Shown piece by piece: positions 9,127 to 17,137 of a stretch of 64,000 nt of DNA (position 1 is the first letter of the stretch; each line of letters begins with the position of its first letter). Source of the DNA: Acidimicrobiaceae bacterium (GTDB taxonomy: Bacteria > Actinomycetota > Acidimicrobiia > Acidimicrobiales > Acidimicrobiaceae). The stretch spans positions 1-64,000 of the forward strand of contig JABEUN010000047.1 of assembly GCA_013044385.1 (NCBI GenBank), given 5' to 3'. The notes under the pieces were generated by a model. It was not told where the DNA came from. It ran no database searches and saw only the letters and a list, made by a program, of their open reading frames with translations. Made by a program: the position numbers and the translations under genes.

Positions 9127-9714
9127 ATGTCACGACTCACTATCGACGACATACTCGATCTCAGAGAGTACGAGAGGATTAGGGAGGATTTTCGCGCAGA
9201 GATTATCCAACTCAAGCGTTTGCGTAGGATCCCCCTTGGTGAAATCATCACCCTTCTTTTCGAGTCTGAAGCTACGATCAAATTCCAGATTCAGGAGATG
9301 GCCAGAGCAGAGAAGATGATCAGCGATGAGGCCATCTCTGTGGAGCTTGAGACCTACAATCCTTTGATTCCGTCTCGGAACCAGTTGACGGCAACTGTGT
9401 TCGTCGAGCTCACCTCCAAGGGTGACCTGATGTATTGGCTCCCGAGGCTGGTCGGAATCGAACGTAGCTTCAAGTTGAATATTGGTGGTGGGCGGTATGA
9501 GGTGCGTGCAGCCCCCGAGGCGGACCACGAGAGCCAGCTGACTAGGCAAGACATCACCTCCACAGTTCATTACATAGCGTTTGACCTGACGGAAGAGGAG
9601 TCGAAGGCGTTCGCGAATTCGCAAGTGGTTCTCGAGGTCGACCATCCGGAATATAGGGCGACCACGGAACTGTCCTCTGCGTTTAGGGCCTCGATTGTTG
9701 CCGACTGGACGTAA
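9127..9714 (+). CDS. DUF3501 family protein
   Basis: 195 residues matching DUF3501, a family of unknown function found next to rubrerythrin and HdrD/GlpC-like genes. It begins with LTIDDILDLREYERIRED and contains the helical GEIITLLFESEATIKFQIQEM-type segment, followed by a beta-rich half. No catalytic motif or membrane segment is obvious. It starts four bases after the Fe-S protein stop, so the two are surely cotranscribed and probably form one oxidative-stress unit. A long antisense reading over the same bases is a shadow. Confidence 0.88.
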   Translation: MSRLTIDDILDLREYERIREDFRAEIIQLKRLRRIPLGEIITLLFESEATIKFQIQEMARAEKMISDEAISVELETYNPLIPSRNQLTATVFVELTSKGDLMYWLPRLVGIERSFKLNIGGGRYEVRAAPEADHESQLTRQDITSTVHYIAFDLTEEESKAFANSQVVLEVDHPEYRATTELSSAFRASIVADWT

Positions 9715-9796
9715 TTGGTAGACCCAATATGCCATGATCACTGTGTTTGGCTAGTATCGGGACTCGTTGTCTGAACTTTGGTGAGGGTGGTAAAAG

Positions 9797-10972
9797 ATGG
9801 ATTTTGACCTCTCTGATGAGCTTTTGGCTCTCCAAGAGACGGTGAGGAAGATCGCTTTAGAAAAAGTCGCACCCCGTGCGCGGGAGATCGACCTCTCAGG
9901 TGAATACCCACAGGATCTATTCGACGTGTTCAGGGATGCGGGACTTTTGGGGCTCTGCATACCGGTGGAATACGGTGGTTCGGGTGCGGGGATACTTGGG
10001 TTGACGGTCGCTATCGAGGAAGTGGCAAAGTACTCGAATACCGCTGCCCTAATGCTGCTGCTCACGCGTCTCCCAACTGGCCCCATCATGATCGCGGGAT
10101 CCGAGGCGCAGAAGCAGAAGTACCTGCCCGGTATCGCTGAAGGATTGAAGCGAGCCTCGTTTGGATTATCCGAACCGCAAGCTGGCTCGGACGTTGCCGG
10201 TATGCGCACTAGAGCCGTGATTGACCCCGATTCCGAAGGGGGATGGATACTGACCGGCTCGAAGTGTTGGATCTCTGGCGCGGTGCAGGCAGACTGGTTC
10301 ACCGTGTTTGCCAAGACGGGTGCAGCAGATTCACGGAATCACGACTCAATTACGGCATTCATAGTTGACCGAAATATGCCAGGAGTGTCGGTGCCAAGGA
10401 CCGATCGAAAGATGGGCGTACACGGTGTGGACACCGGCGATATCCTGCTTGAAGGTGTGAGGGTGCCGCAGGAGAATGTGATCGGCGAAGTTGGTGGTTT
10501 TAGACTGGCGATGCTGGGACTCAATGCCATGCGACCTATCGTCGCAGCTAGAGGCATCGGCTTGGCTGAAGGTGCCATAATGTATGCGGTCGACTATGTC
10601 AAGTCAAGGGATGCCTTCGGAAAGAAGATCGCCGATTTCCAAGGAATTCAGTGGGAGATCGCGAAGATGGCAACCGAGATCGAGGCCGCGAGGCTGCTGA
10701 CCTATAGGGCGGCGTGGATGGCAGATCAAGGCAAGTACACCAAGGAATGGGTTCCCTATCTCTCGATGGCGAAGTACTACGCCACAGAGATTGCCGTGAA
10801 GGCTTCTGGACTGGCAGTTCAGCTACTTGGTGCGGCTGGCTACATGGAGGACCATATGACGGAACTGTACTACAGGGACGCTAAACAGCTCACCATCGTA
10901 GAGGGTACCTCCCAGGTCCAATTGGGTCTCATTGGCAAAGGTGTCCTAGATCACCATCTCTGGTGGAACTAG
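9797..10972 (+). CDS. acyl-CoA dehydrogenase
   Basis: 391 residues, full length for a FAD-dependent acyl-CoA dehydrogenase introducing the alpha-beta double bond during beta-oxidation or branched-chain acid breakdown. Features include the N-terminal helical domain, FGLSEPQAGSDVAGMRTRA (first ACAD signature), and the C-terminal ELYYRDAKQLTIVEGTSQVQ with a glutamate in the catalytic-base region. ATG at 9797 with GAGGGTGG upstream. It stands alone after the rubrerythrin module; substrate chain length cannot be judged. Confidence 0.93.
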   Translation: MDFDLSDELLALQETVRKIALEKVAPRAREIDLSGEYPQDLFDVFRDAGLLGLCIPVEYGGSGAGILGLTVAIEEVAKYSNTAALMLLLTRLPTGPIMIAGSEAQKQKYLPGIAEGLKRASFGLSEPQAGSDVAGMRTRAVIDPDSEGGWILTGSKCWISGAVQADWFTVFAKTGAADSRNHDSITAFIVDRNMPGVSVPRTDRKMGVHGVDTGDILLEGVRVPQENVIGEVGGFRLAMLGLNAMRPIVAARGIGLAEGAIMYAVDYVKSRDAFGKKIADFQGIQWEIAKMATEIEAARLLTYRAAWMADQGKYTKEWVPYLSMAKYYATEIAVKASGLAVQLLGAAGYMEDHMTELYYRDAKQLTIVEGTSQVQLGLIGKGVLDHHLWWN

Positions 10973-11329
10973 GCCGCCCTGATCTAGGATTGAGCGTTGC
11001 GGCCGAGCCGGATTCGGCCAATGGGGTGCTTGTTTTTTAGATCCTTTAGGTCATTGCGGCTGCTAGATGCTCCGATATGCCTAGTTGGCCAACCAAATTG
11101 GATCAATACTCGGTGCTAGGTGGACAAATCCGATGTATCGCTGGATGGATGTACTAAACCAGTTTTGAGTTGTAGTGGGTTTTGGCAATTGGACTTGGTT
11201 ACGCGCAGCTGGAATACGGAATCTCCCCACCTCGCAGTGGGATGAACGAAATCAGCACATCAGAGCAAGGCTTATGGCTGATTCATCCGGAATACGAGCC
11301 AGAATCGTTTTGGCGGCTAGATTCTCCGT
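10973..11329. other. gene-free stretch with possible terminator and trpD promoter
   Basis: No convincing gene. A 6-bp stem GGCCGA/TCGGCC at 11001-11019 followed 13 bases later by a run of six T (11033-11038) could end the acyl-CoA dehydrogenase transcript. At the right end TAGATT (11318-11323) lies six bases before the trpD ATG. A 19-codon open frame (11274-11333) overlaps the trpD start by ATGA but has no Trp codons. Confidence 0.5.
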
Positions 11330-12436
11330 ATGAATGAGACGACTGGGTTAGCAGGGACTGCACCGGATACTGGTTCGACGAATTCTCCGGCGGAGCTGTT
11401 CGGTGGCTGGCCCGAACTTCTCTACGGCGTCACCAGGCGAGAGTCTCTGAGTTACGAAGTCGCGTACCTTGCCATGAGTGAAATACTTGCCGGTCGAGTA
11501 ACGGATATGGAGTTGGCTGCTTTTCTAGCAGCATTGCGGACGAAGGTTGAAAGCATCGATGAGATGTCCGGCTTCGCTGATGCGATGCTCTCCTTCTCCA
11601 AGAAAGTGGAGTTCGAAGGTACCGTGGTGGACACCTGTGGCACCGGAGGCGATAGGAAGGGAAGCATCAACGTTTCCACCGGTGCTGCACTCGTCTTGGC
11701 GGGTGCCGGAGTCACCGTCTGTAAACACGGTGGCCGGGCATCGTCGTCTTTGAGTGGATCAGCCGATGTGCTTGAGCACCTTGGCGTGGTGATTGACCTT
11801 GACCCACTTGGTGTTGAGCGCTGCATGAGAGAGGCCAACATCGGATTCTGTTTCGCTCCTGTTTTCCACCCGGCCATGGCGAAGGTGGTTCCAGTTCGGA
11901 AGGGACTCAAGATTCCTACGGCCTTCAATTTTCTTGGGCCACTTGTAAATCCCGCTGGAGCGTCGCGGCAGCTTGTCGGCATAGGCGACGCGTCGGTTGC
12001 CGAGACTGCTATTGGAGTTCTCGGTCGCCTAGGTTCGGAGAAGGCGATGGTTGTCTACGGCTCTGATGGGCTCGATGAGATTTCAACTACCGGACCATCA
12101 ACGATTCTCGAACTGAATCGCAGGCCGGACCGGAGCTTTGAGATCAGAACTTTCGATTTTGACCCAGCTGAATATGGAATCAAACGAGCGACTTTGGATG
12201 ATCTGAGGGGTGGGAGTGTCGAGTACAACGCTGAGGTGCTTGAGGCGACGCTTTCAGGTGATAGCGGACCGAAGACCGACATTGTCAGGATCAATGCTGC
12301 CGTTGCATTTGTCGTGGCGGGACGTGCCAATGACTTCGGCGAAGGTATCCAGTTAGCTGATCAGTCCATCGGATCAGGGGCAGCAAAAAGCGCGCTTGAA
12401 GATCTAGTCAGGGTTTCTCAGTCCGCTTCTAAATAG
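11330..12436 (+). CDS. trpD: anthranilate phosphoribosyltransferase TrpD
   Basis: 368 residues; transfers phosphoribosyl from PRPP to anthranilate, second committed step of tryptophan synthesis. Family blocks: CGTGGDRKGSINVST (about 103-117, PRPP/Mg site), KHGGRASSSLSGSADVLEHLG (family usually KHGNR; here GGR), and GPLVNPAGASRQLVG. About 20 residues of unconserved N-terminus precede the first helix. TAGATT six bases upstream of the ATG and no ribosome site suggest a leaderless mRNA. No other trp gene is nearby. Its last 19 bases overlap the convergent repair nuclease gene. Confidence 0.94.
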   Translation: MNETTGLAGTAPDTGSTNSPAELFGGWPELLYGVTRRESLSYEVAYLAMSEILAGRVTDMELAAFLAALRTKVESIDEMSGFADAMLSFSKKVEFEGTVVDTCGTGGDRKGSINVSTGAALVLAGAGVTVCKHGGRASSSLSGSADVLEHLGVVIDLDPLGVERCMREANIGFCFAPVFHPAMAKVVPVRKGLKIPTAFNFLGPLVNPAGASRQLVGIGDASVAETAIGVLGRLGSEKAMVVYGSDGLDEISTTGPSTILELNRRPDRSFEIRTFDFDPAEYGIKRATLDDLRGGSVEYNAEVLEATLSGDSGPKTDIVRINAAVAFVVAGRANDFGEGIQLADQSIGSGAAKSALEDLVRVSQSASK

Positions 12437-13941
12437 GATGGGTCAGCTTCTCCACCAGTCGGTGTGAAAACTTCAATAGCGTCTATGAGGGCCGTACTGA
12501 CTGGGTCGAACTTGAGTATGGGTGATGTCCGCTCGACATGTTGGATGGTCACACAAAGTTCGTCCATCGACATCGACGATAGGCCGTATTCTGGCGGTCC
12601 CGGAACCTCGGGAGCACCTGGAGATCGCCACCTAGGTCTGAGAGCTCTCGGAATTCCATCTGTGAGTTCGACCTTGCCGCCCGGAAATGTGAGGTCGATA
12701 CTCCCAGAACCAACTAGTTGGTACAGTCTGTTCTGGCGCAGTGCGATCCTCATCAGAGTCGCTGTCGCCGCACGTCTGGACTCTGCGGCTTCAAATCTCT
12801 GCTGAGTGGCGAGCGATTGCATATCAGATAGCGCCAATTTGACCAGCTCCGCAATACCTTTCTCGCTATGTATTGATGCTGGCTCAAAGTTGAATGTCCC
12901 GTCAGGTCCAATACGAAAGCGCAGGGCTTCAAGACACCGCCTTGCTTGGGAGGAGGTGCGGATTGGACCTATCGTTGAGCTATCCAAAGTGGACGTAGAA
13001 CGGATGGAGGTAGGACCATTGCGAGAGGCAGAAACGTGTAAGTAGCGCTCAGGAGTCATTCCAACTTTGTTGTACTTCGGCTTAAGTTTTCTAATCAGGC
13101 GTATCTCTGCTAGGTGAGCTTCGAGTTCGGTGCTGAAGACCATGGCCTCTATCGAGCCAACTTCCCCGAGCATCCTTGGCACCTTTTTCCTGGGCTCGTT
13201 GTGGAAGTAGCTCCTTACTCTCGCCTTCAGGTCCGTGGCTTTTCCTATGTAGATAGGCGTGCCTGAACGATCGCAAAAAAGATACACGCCCGGACTATGG
13301 GGCAGCCTGGTGGTCATACTGAGCTTCGCTCCAGAGATCGAAAGATCTATCCGTCCCAGCTGTTCCAACTCATCTATGTGTGTACATCCAAAGCTGGCGG
13401 CCCTCTCGATTAGTGCGTGCAACACGTCCACTGTTGCCAAGGCGTCGTCTAGGGCCCGGTGACTCGGCTGATGCGGAGTTCGCAGGTAATTTGCCAATGT
13501 GCCCAACTGGAAGTTGCAGACCTCGCCGGCGAGGAGTTTCCTTGCGAGCCTGAGCGTGTCTATCCTTCGAAACTCAGGAACCGGTAGGCCAACGCGCTCC
13601 AGGGAGGCTGTCAGGAATCCCAAGTCGAAGCCGACGTTGTGGCCGACGATGACGGTCCCTATTATCTGTTCATACAAGGCGGAAACCATCTCGTCCTCCT
13701 CAACACCGGACCGAAGCATGGAGTTGGTGATTCCGGTCAATGAGGTTATGCGTGTCGGAATCGAGACATTCTGGCGAACGAGGCAGCCCATGGTAGCCAG
13801 TACCTCTCCAGCTCTCACCTTCACCATGCCAGCTTCGGTTATACGGTCGCCTGCAGGGTTTGAACCCGTAGTCTCGAAGTCGATGACGCTAAATGTCATT
13901 CGACTCAAGTTGGTAAGTTCGGCATCGAGGACCATCTGCAC
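12418..13941 (-). CDS. DEDDh 3'-5' exonuclease fused to UvrC-type GIY-YIG nuclease
   Basis: 507 residues in two parts. Residues about 15-180 are a DnaQ/polymerase III epsilon-like exonuclease: IDFETTG (ExoI), VGHNVGFDLGFL (ExoII), HRALDDALATVDVLHAL (ExoIII). Residues about 210-300 are a GIY-YIG nuclease like UvrC's N-terminus: SPGVYLFCDRSGTPIYIGKA then KARVRSYF. The C-terminal part has no recognised catalytic motif and lacks UvrC's second nuclease half. The combination is known in actinobacteria as a presumed repair nuclease. GTG start; a LexA-type box and TATTCT -10 directly upstream indicate SOS control. Confidence 0.92.
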   Translation of the reverse strand: MQMVLDAELTNLSRMTFSVIDFETTGSNPAGDRITEAGMVKVRAGEVLATMGCLVRQNVSIPTRITSLTGITNSMLRSGVEEDEMVSALYEQIIGTVIVGHNVGFDLGFLTASLERVGLPVPEFRRIDTLRLARKLLAGEVCNFQLGTLANYLRTPHQPSHRALDDALATVDVLHALIERAASFGCTHIDELEQLGRIDLSISGAKLSMTTRLPHSPGVYLFCDRSGTPIYIGKATDLKARVRSYFHNEPRKKVPRMLGEVGSIEAMVFSTELEAHLAEIRLIRKLKPKYNKVGMTPERYLHVSASRNGPTSIRSTSTLDSSTIGPIRTSSQARRCLEALRFRIGPDGTFNFEPASIHSEKGIAELVKLALSDMQSLATQQRFEAAESRRAATATLMRIALRQNRLYQLVGSGSIDLTFPGGKVELTDGIPRALRPRWRSPGAPEVPGPPEYGLSSMSMDELCVTIQHVERTSPILKFDPVSTALIDAIEVFTPTGGEADPSYLEAD

Positions 13942-13947
13942 CGCTAC

Positions 13948-13953
13948 AGAATA
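13948..13953 (-). promoter_or_regulatory. -10 element of the DEDDh/GIY-YIG gene
   Basis: TATTCT read on the minus strand, exactly six bases before the GTG at 13941. With no ribosome site present, this places transcription start at or next to the start codon (leaderless). Confidence 0.55.
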
Positions 13954-13954
13954 T

Positions 13955-13970
13955 CAGAACATATGTTCGA
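13955..13970 (-). promoter_or_regulatory. LexA (SOS) box
   Basis: On the minus strand the site reads TCGAACATATGTTCTG, matching the actinobacterial SOS box TCGAAC-N4-GTTCGA at all core positions (GAAC-N4-GTTC) and 10 of 12 overall. It abuts the -10 element of the DEDDh/GIY-YIG gene, where bound LexA would block polymerase. Confidence 0.8.
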
Positions 13971-14660
13971 AGGTTGCTTGCGTCGGACCTAAAGTTAATT
14001 GGCTGACGCACCGGAGCGAACCTGCTAACGGGGCAAAGGATCTGGGATGCGTCCGGTCTTAGGCGTGTTCAAATGGGGTTGTCTAAGTTCGACAAACCGA
14101 GACATGGCTATTTAGCGTGCGCCAACCTACTAGCACGAGTCTCTTGGCTTTACCTAGGCTCCGAGCTGGGGCCACCTCGTCGAAATAGCCGTGGCCGATT
14201 ACGGGAACTGATCTACAGTCCGCCGGAACTCTTTGTCTGGCGGTCGAGCATTCGCATTCATTGCTGACCGACTATATAAAACAGCTAGGGAGCTGGTGAC
14301 GGGCTCTGTTGTTTGGAACAGTTTAACGAGCCGGCGTGGTCACTGCGGTAACTCGGTCAACTATGACTAGGCGTTACTAATCGCTGATGGCTGTCTTCGA
14401 CACGCGCAAAGAAAGTAGTGCAAGAGCGACTTTGCCCTCGTTCAAAACGAGTTACGAAGTTGTCGGTAAATTCCACCCCTAGAAGTAGAAGTGGATTCCA
14501 AATGCCAGGCCGGTGAGGTAACTGAAGTTGTGATTGTTTGCTTGCGAGGACGGCATGATGGCGAAGGACTTCCCTTGAATATGAAGTGGTCTTTGTCGCA
14601 CTGAGAAGTAGGTCACGTCTTGGGGCTTAGTCGCGAGTTGTGGACGAATAGTGTGCCTTC
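13971..14660. other. 690-bp gene-free region between divergent genes, with hairpins
   Basis: No open frame with recognisable homology. Several small hairpins occur: CAGCT-AGGG-AGCTG (14282-14295), a stem GGCTC/GAGCC enclosing TGTT/AACA (14302-14332), and CTCGTT-CAA-AACGAG (14437-14451). They could belong to a small RNA, but no known family is recognised. The right end holds TAGTGT (14649-14654), six bases before the next gene's GTG. Confidence 0.45.
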
Positions 14661-14867
14661 GTGAGTACATTGCGCTACCGGTGTGAGAACTGTGGGAATG
14701 TTACGCGGTTCGATGTCACCGAAACAAGAACGACGAAGTCTTACTACCACTACACCATTGGGGGCGATCTCTCCATAGAAGGAGGCGATACGCTCGCTTC
14801 AGAGGTCATTGAGGTGTCATGCCGTTGGTGCTCCTCGCCCAAGTCAGTAGTAGCAATAGCCGAGTAG
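14661..14867 (+). CDS. small zinc-ribbon protein
   Basis: 68 residues with two Cys pairs, CENCGN near the start (about 8-13) and CRWCSS near 54-59, which would form a single zinc ribbon. Between them is a Thr/Tyr-rich beta segment. No catalytic motif is visible; it may bind nucleic acid or a protein partner. The GTG at 14661 is preceded by TAGTGT six bases upstream, the leaderless pattern of neighbouring genes. The FNR-like gene begins 47 bases after its stop. Confidence 0.7.
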   Translation: MSTLRYRCENCGNVTRFDVTETRTTKSYYHYTIGGDLSIEGGDTLASEVIEVSCRWCSSPKSVVAIAE

Positions 14868-14914
14868 CGATCGCTTGGGATTTTTTGGGACCCTGCGGCG
14901 TTAGAATCTTATCG

Positions 14915-15691
14915 ATGGAAGCAGAATCCGCAACTAGAGTTCCGCGTGTACGGGACGTGAATCGTCCACCGGCTCCTAAGTGGCAGATCGGCGAAGTGGT
15001 TGACGTCATAGTTGAGACGCCTGAGACAAATACTCTTAGGATTCAGCTTGCTGAACCCACCCCCTATTCAGCAGGACAATACTTCAACATTCGTATTCCG
15101 GTCGAAGGGAGACCACGACCGATTCAGCGCGCATATTCGGTTGGTTCATCTCCCACAGACGGGTTGGATGCGATCGAAGTTGGAATCCGTGAGACAGAGG
15201 GCGGCCTAGTTTCACCTGTACTGGTCCGGCAGACTTCGGTAGGCTCGCAGCTAGAAGTTAGAGGACCGTATGGCGAGTTCACTTGGACCGAGGCCATACC
15301 TGGGCCCGTCTTGTTGATTGGCGCAGGATCTGGCGTAGTTCCACTCAAGTCGATCATCAGGTATGCGTCGCACAAAGGGCTGTCGGTGCCGATGCACCTC
15401 CTTTTCAGCTCGAAGAGTGCGGAGTTTGCAATCTACCTCGAAGAATTGGCGAAACTGGAGGCGGAGGAAGATTGGCTCACGGTTGACCACACCTTCACTA
15501 GGGATTCTGGTGACACGAGGGCTAAGTACCACAGACGGATTGACAAGGAGATGATCTCGGAGGTCTACCGGATCAGCGAACCCGCAATCGCCTTCATTTG
15601 CGGTCCACCCGAGATGGTTGAAGAGGCAGAGTCCACCCTCGTCGGACTGGGCATGGACCCGGCATTGGTCAAGACTGAGAAGTACGACTGA
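14915..15691 (+). CDS. ferredoxin-NADP-reductase-like FAD/NAD-binding oxidoreductase
   Basis: 258 residues of the FNR fold: an FAD-binding barrel with the flavin motif RAYSVGSSP (RxYS type) and an NAD(P) domain starting LLIGAGSGVVPLKSI, ending CGPPEMVEEAESTLVGLG and YD. Such proteins serve as reductase components of oxygenases or pass electrons between NAD(P)H and ferredoxins; the partner is unknown. ATG 14915 is chosen because TAGAAT lies seven bases upstream and the preceding gene ends at 14867; a reading from 14819 would overlap it. The DUF4031 gene follows after two bases. Confidence 0.9.
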   Translation: MEAESATRVPRVRDVNRPPAPKWQIGEVVDVIVETPETNTLRIQLAEPTPYSAGQYFNIRIPVEGRPRPIQRAYSVGSSPTDGLDAIEVGIRETEGGLVSPVLVRQTSVGSQLEVRGPYGEFTWTEAIPGPVLLIGAGSGVVPLKSIIRYASHKGLSVPMHLLFSSKSAEFAIYLEELAKLEAEEDWLTVDHTFTRDSGDTRAKYHRRIDKEMISEVYRISEPAIAFICGPPEMVEEAESTLVGLGMDPALVKTEKYD

Positions 15692-15693
15692 CT

Positions 15694-15966
15694 GTGATCC
15701 TGGTCGACCGCCCTATCTGGCACTTCAAGGGCAAGCGGTGGTCTCACCTAGTAAGTGATCACTCGTACGAAGAACTCCACAGCTTTGCTGGGGCGCTCGG
15801 CGTGCCTAGGCGGGCCTTCCAGGGCGATCATTATGATATCCCCGAGGAGTACGTACCGTTGGCGTTGGATCTAGGTGCCCATCAGGTTGACCCCCGGCAA
15901 CTCCTTGCGCGACTCAAGGCGGCTGGTTTGAGAGTTTATCCGCATCAGAGATCCGGTGACCGGTAG
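15694..15966 (+). CDS. DUF4031 protein
   Basis: 90 residues matching DUF4031, a small actinobacterial family. Recognisable blocks are VDRPIWHFKGKRWSHLVSD, ELHSFAGALGVPRRAFQGDHYD and a C-terminal VDPRQLLARLKAAGLR. The conserved Asp, Trp and His residues suggest a binding or enzymatic role that has not been described. It is squeezed between the FNR-like gene (2-base gap) and queG (11-base overlap), so it is translated as part of an operon. GTG start. Confidence 0.85.
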   Translation: MILVDRPIWHFKGKRWSHLVSDHSYEELHSFAGALGVPRRAFQGDHYDIPEEYVPLALDLGAHQVDPRQLLARLKAAGLRVYPHQRSGDR

Positions 15967-17125
15967 AGGTCGGGCGGCAGCCGGAGTTCCTTCTGACTAC
16001 CTTGATCCGACACAGCTGCTCATTGACCTGAGGCGGCGTTCGGTAGAGCTGGGACTCATCGGGCCGAGGGTAGCCTCTACCGATCGATTCGAGTTCGAAT
16101 TCAGTGAGATAGAGGCTGCGTTAAGCGAAGGCAGGTCCTCGACGATGGCCTTTACTTTCAGAAACCCGCCGAGGTCTACTGATCCATCATCCGCGCTCGA
16201 CGGAGCGAAGTCGATCCTCTCCTTCGGTCTTGGCTATCCCCAGTGGTCGACGGCAGAAACGGCGAAGGGGTCTATAGCTTCGTACGCCGTCCGCGACTAT
16301 TACCAGCAGTTGCGGGACTCGCTTTCCGAACTATGCGCCATGATCGTCGACTCTGGATATCGGGCTTTGAGTGTTCTGGATCAGAATGTGACGGTCGACA
16401 AAGGGGCTGCCCGTAGATCTGGCCTCGGCTGGATGGGGAAGAATACACTGATACTCACCAACAAGACTGGACCATATCTGGTTCTTGGTGAGATCTTCAC
16501 GGACTGCATTTTCGTTCGCGACCAACCGAGCCCTAAGGGCTGCGGGAACTGTCAACGTTGTCAGGTCGCTTGCCCCACCGGCGCCCTTAATCAGGCCTAT
16601 AAGTTGGACGCAAGAATATGTCTCTCCTGGTTGCTCCAGAAGGCAGGCAGCTTCCCAATTGAACTTCGCGAAACCCTCGGACTCCGTTTCTATGGATGCG
16701 ATGACTGCTTGGTCTCGTGCCCAGTCGGTGCAAAATCAAGGCCCATCTACTCTTTTGAAGAGCCATTCGATCCGGTATTTTGGCTGGAACATGACGATGC
16801 AGCATTGATGTCGGCGTTCTCGGCCCTTTATATTCCCAAGAGGGATCCGAGCCACCTGAGGAGAAACCTGCTTTTGATTCTTGGAAACCACGCTACCTGT
16901 CCCAGTGGAGCAGATGCGGCGATAGAACGACATTTGACTCATCCTGATCCTGTGGTGAGGGGCACGGCCGCTTGGACTGCAGGACGACATGGCCTTTTGA
17001 ACCTGCTCAACAGATGTCACGTGTCTGAGTCGTCACACGAGGTCAGGGGAGAGATCGAATCAGCGCTTGCCAAACTTTATGCTGCTGGCCGGCGTGATCA
17101 GTTCGAGCCAATCTCGCCCGGATAA
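15956..17125 (+). CDS. queG: epoxyqueuosine reductase QueG
   Basis: 389 residues; reduces epoxyqueuosine to queuosine in tRNA wobble positions using cobalamin and two 4Fe-4S clusters. Seen: the N-terminal domain with the GWMGKNTLIL segment, ferredoxin motifs CGNCQRCQVACPTGAL and CDDCLVSCPVG, and a C-terminal HEAT-like helical part. The GTG at 15956 overlaps the DUF4031 gene by 11 bases. The cobalamin need fits with the B12-dependent ribonucleotide reductase elsewhere in the window. No other queuosine genes lie nearby. Confidence 0.93.
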   Translation: MTGRGRAAAGVPSDYLDPTQLLIDLRRRSVELGLIGPRVASTDRFEFEFSEIEAALSEGRSSTMAFTFRNPPRSTDPSSALDGAKSILSFGLGYPQWSTAETAKGSIASYAVRDYYQQLRDSLSELCAMIVDSGYRALSVLDQNVTVDKGAARRSGLGWMGKNTLILTNKTGPYLVLGEIFTDCIFVRDQPSPKGCGNCQRCQVACPTGALNQAYKLDARICLSWLLQKAGSFPIELRETLGLRFYGCDDCLVSCPVGAKSRPIYSFEEPFDPVFWLEHDDAALMSAFSALYIPKRDPSHLRRNLLLILGNHATCPSGADAAIERHLTHPDPVVRGTAAWTAGRHGLLNLLNRCHVSESSHEVRGEIESALAKLYAAGRRDQFEPISPG

Positions 17126-17137
17126 CATCTATTTGCT

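Noticed and set aside
9130-9741. 203-codon frame antisense to DUF3501
   Set aside because: Exact shadow of a well-supported gene; no family motifs.
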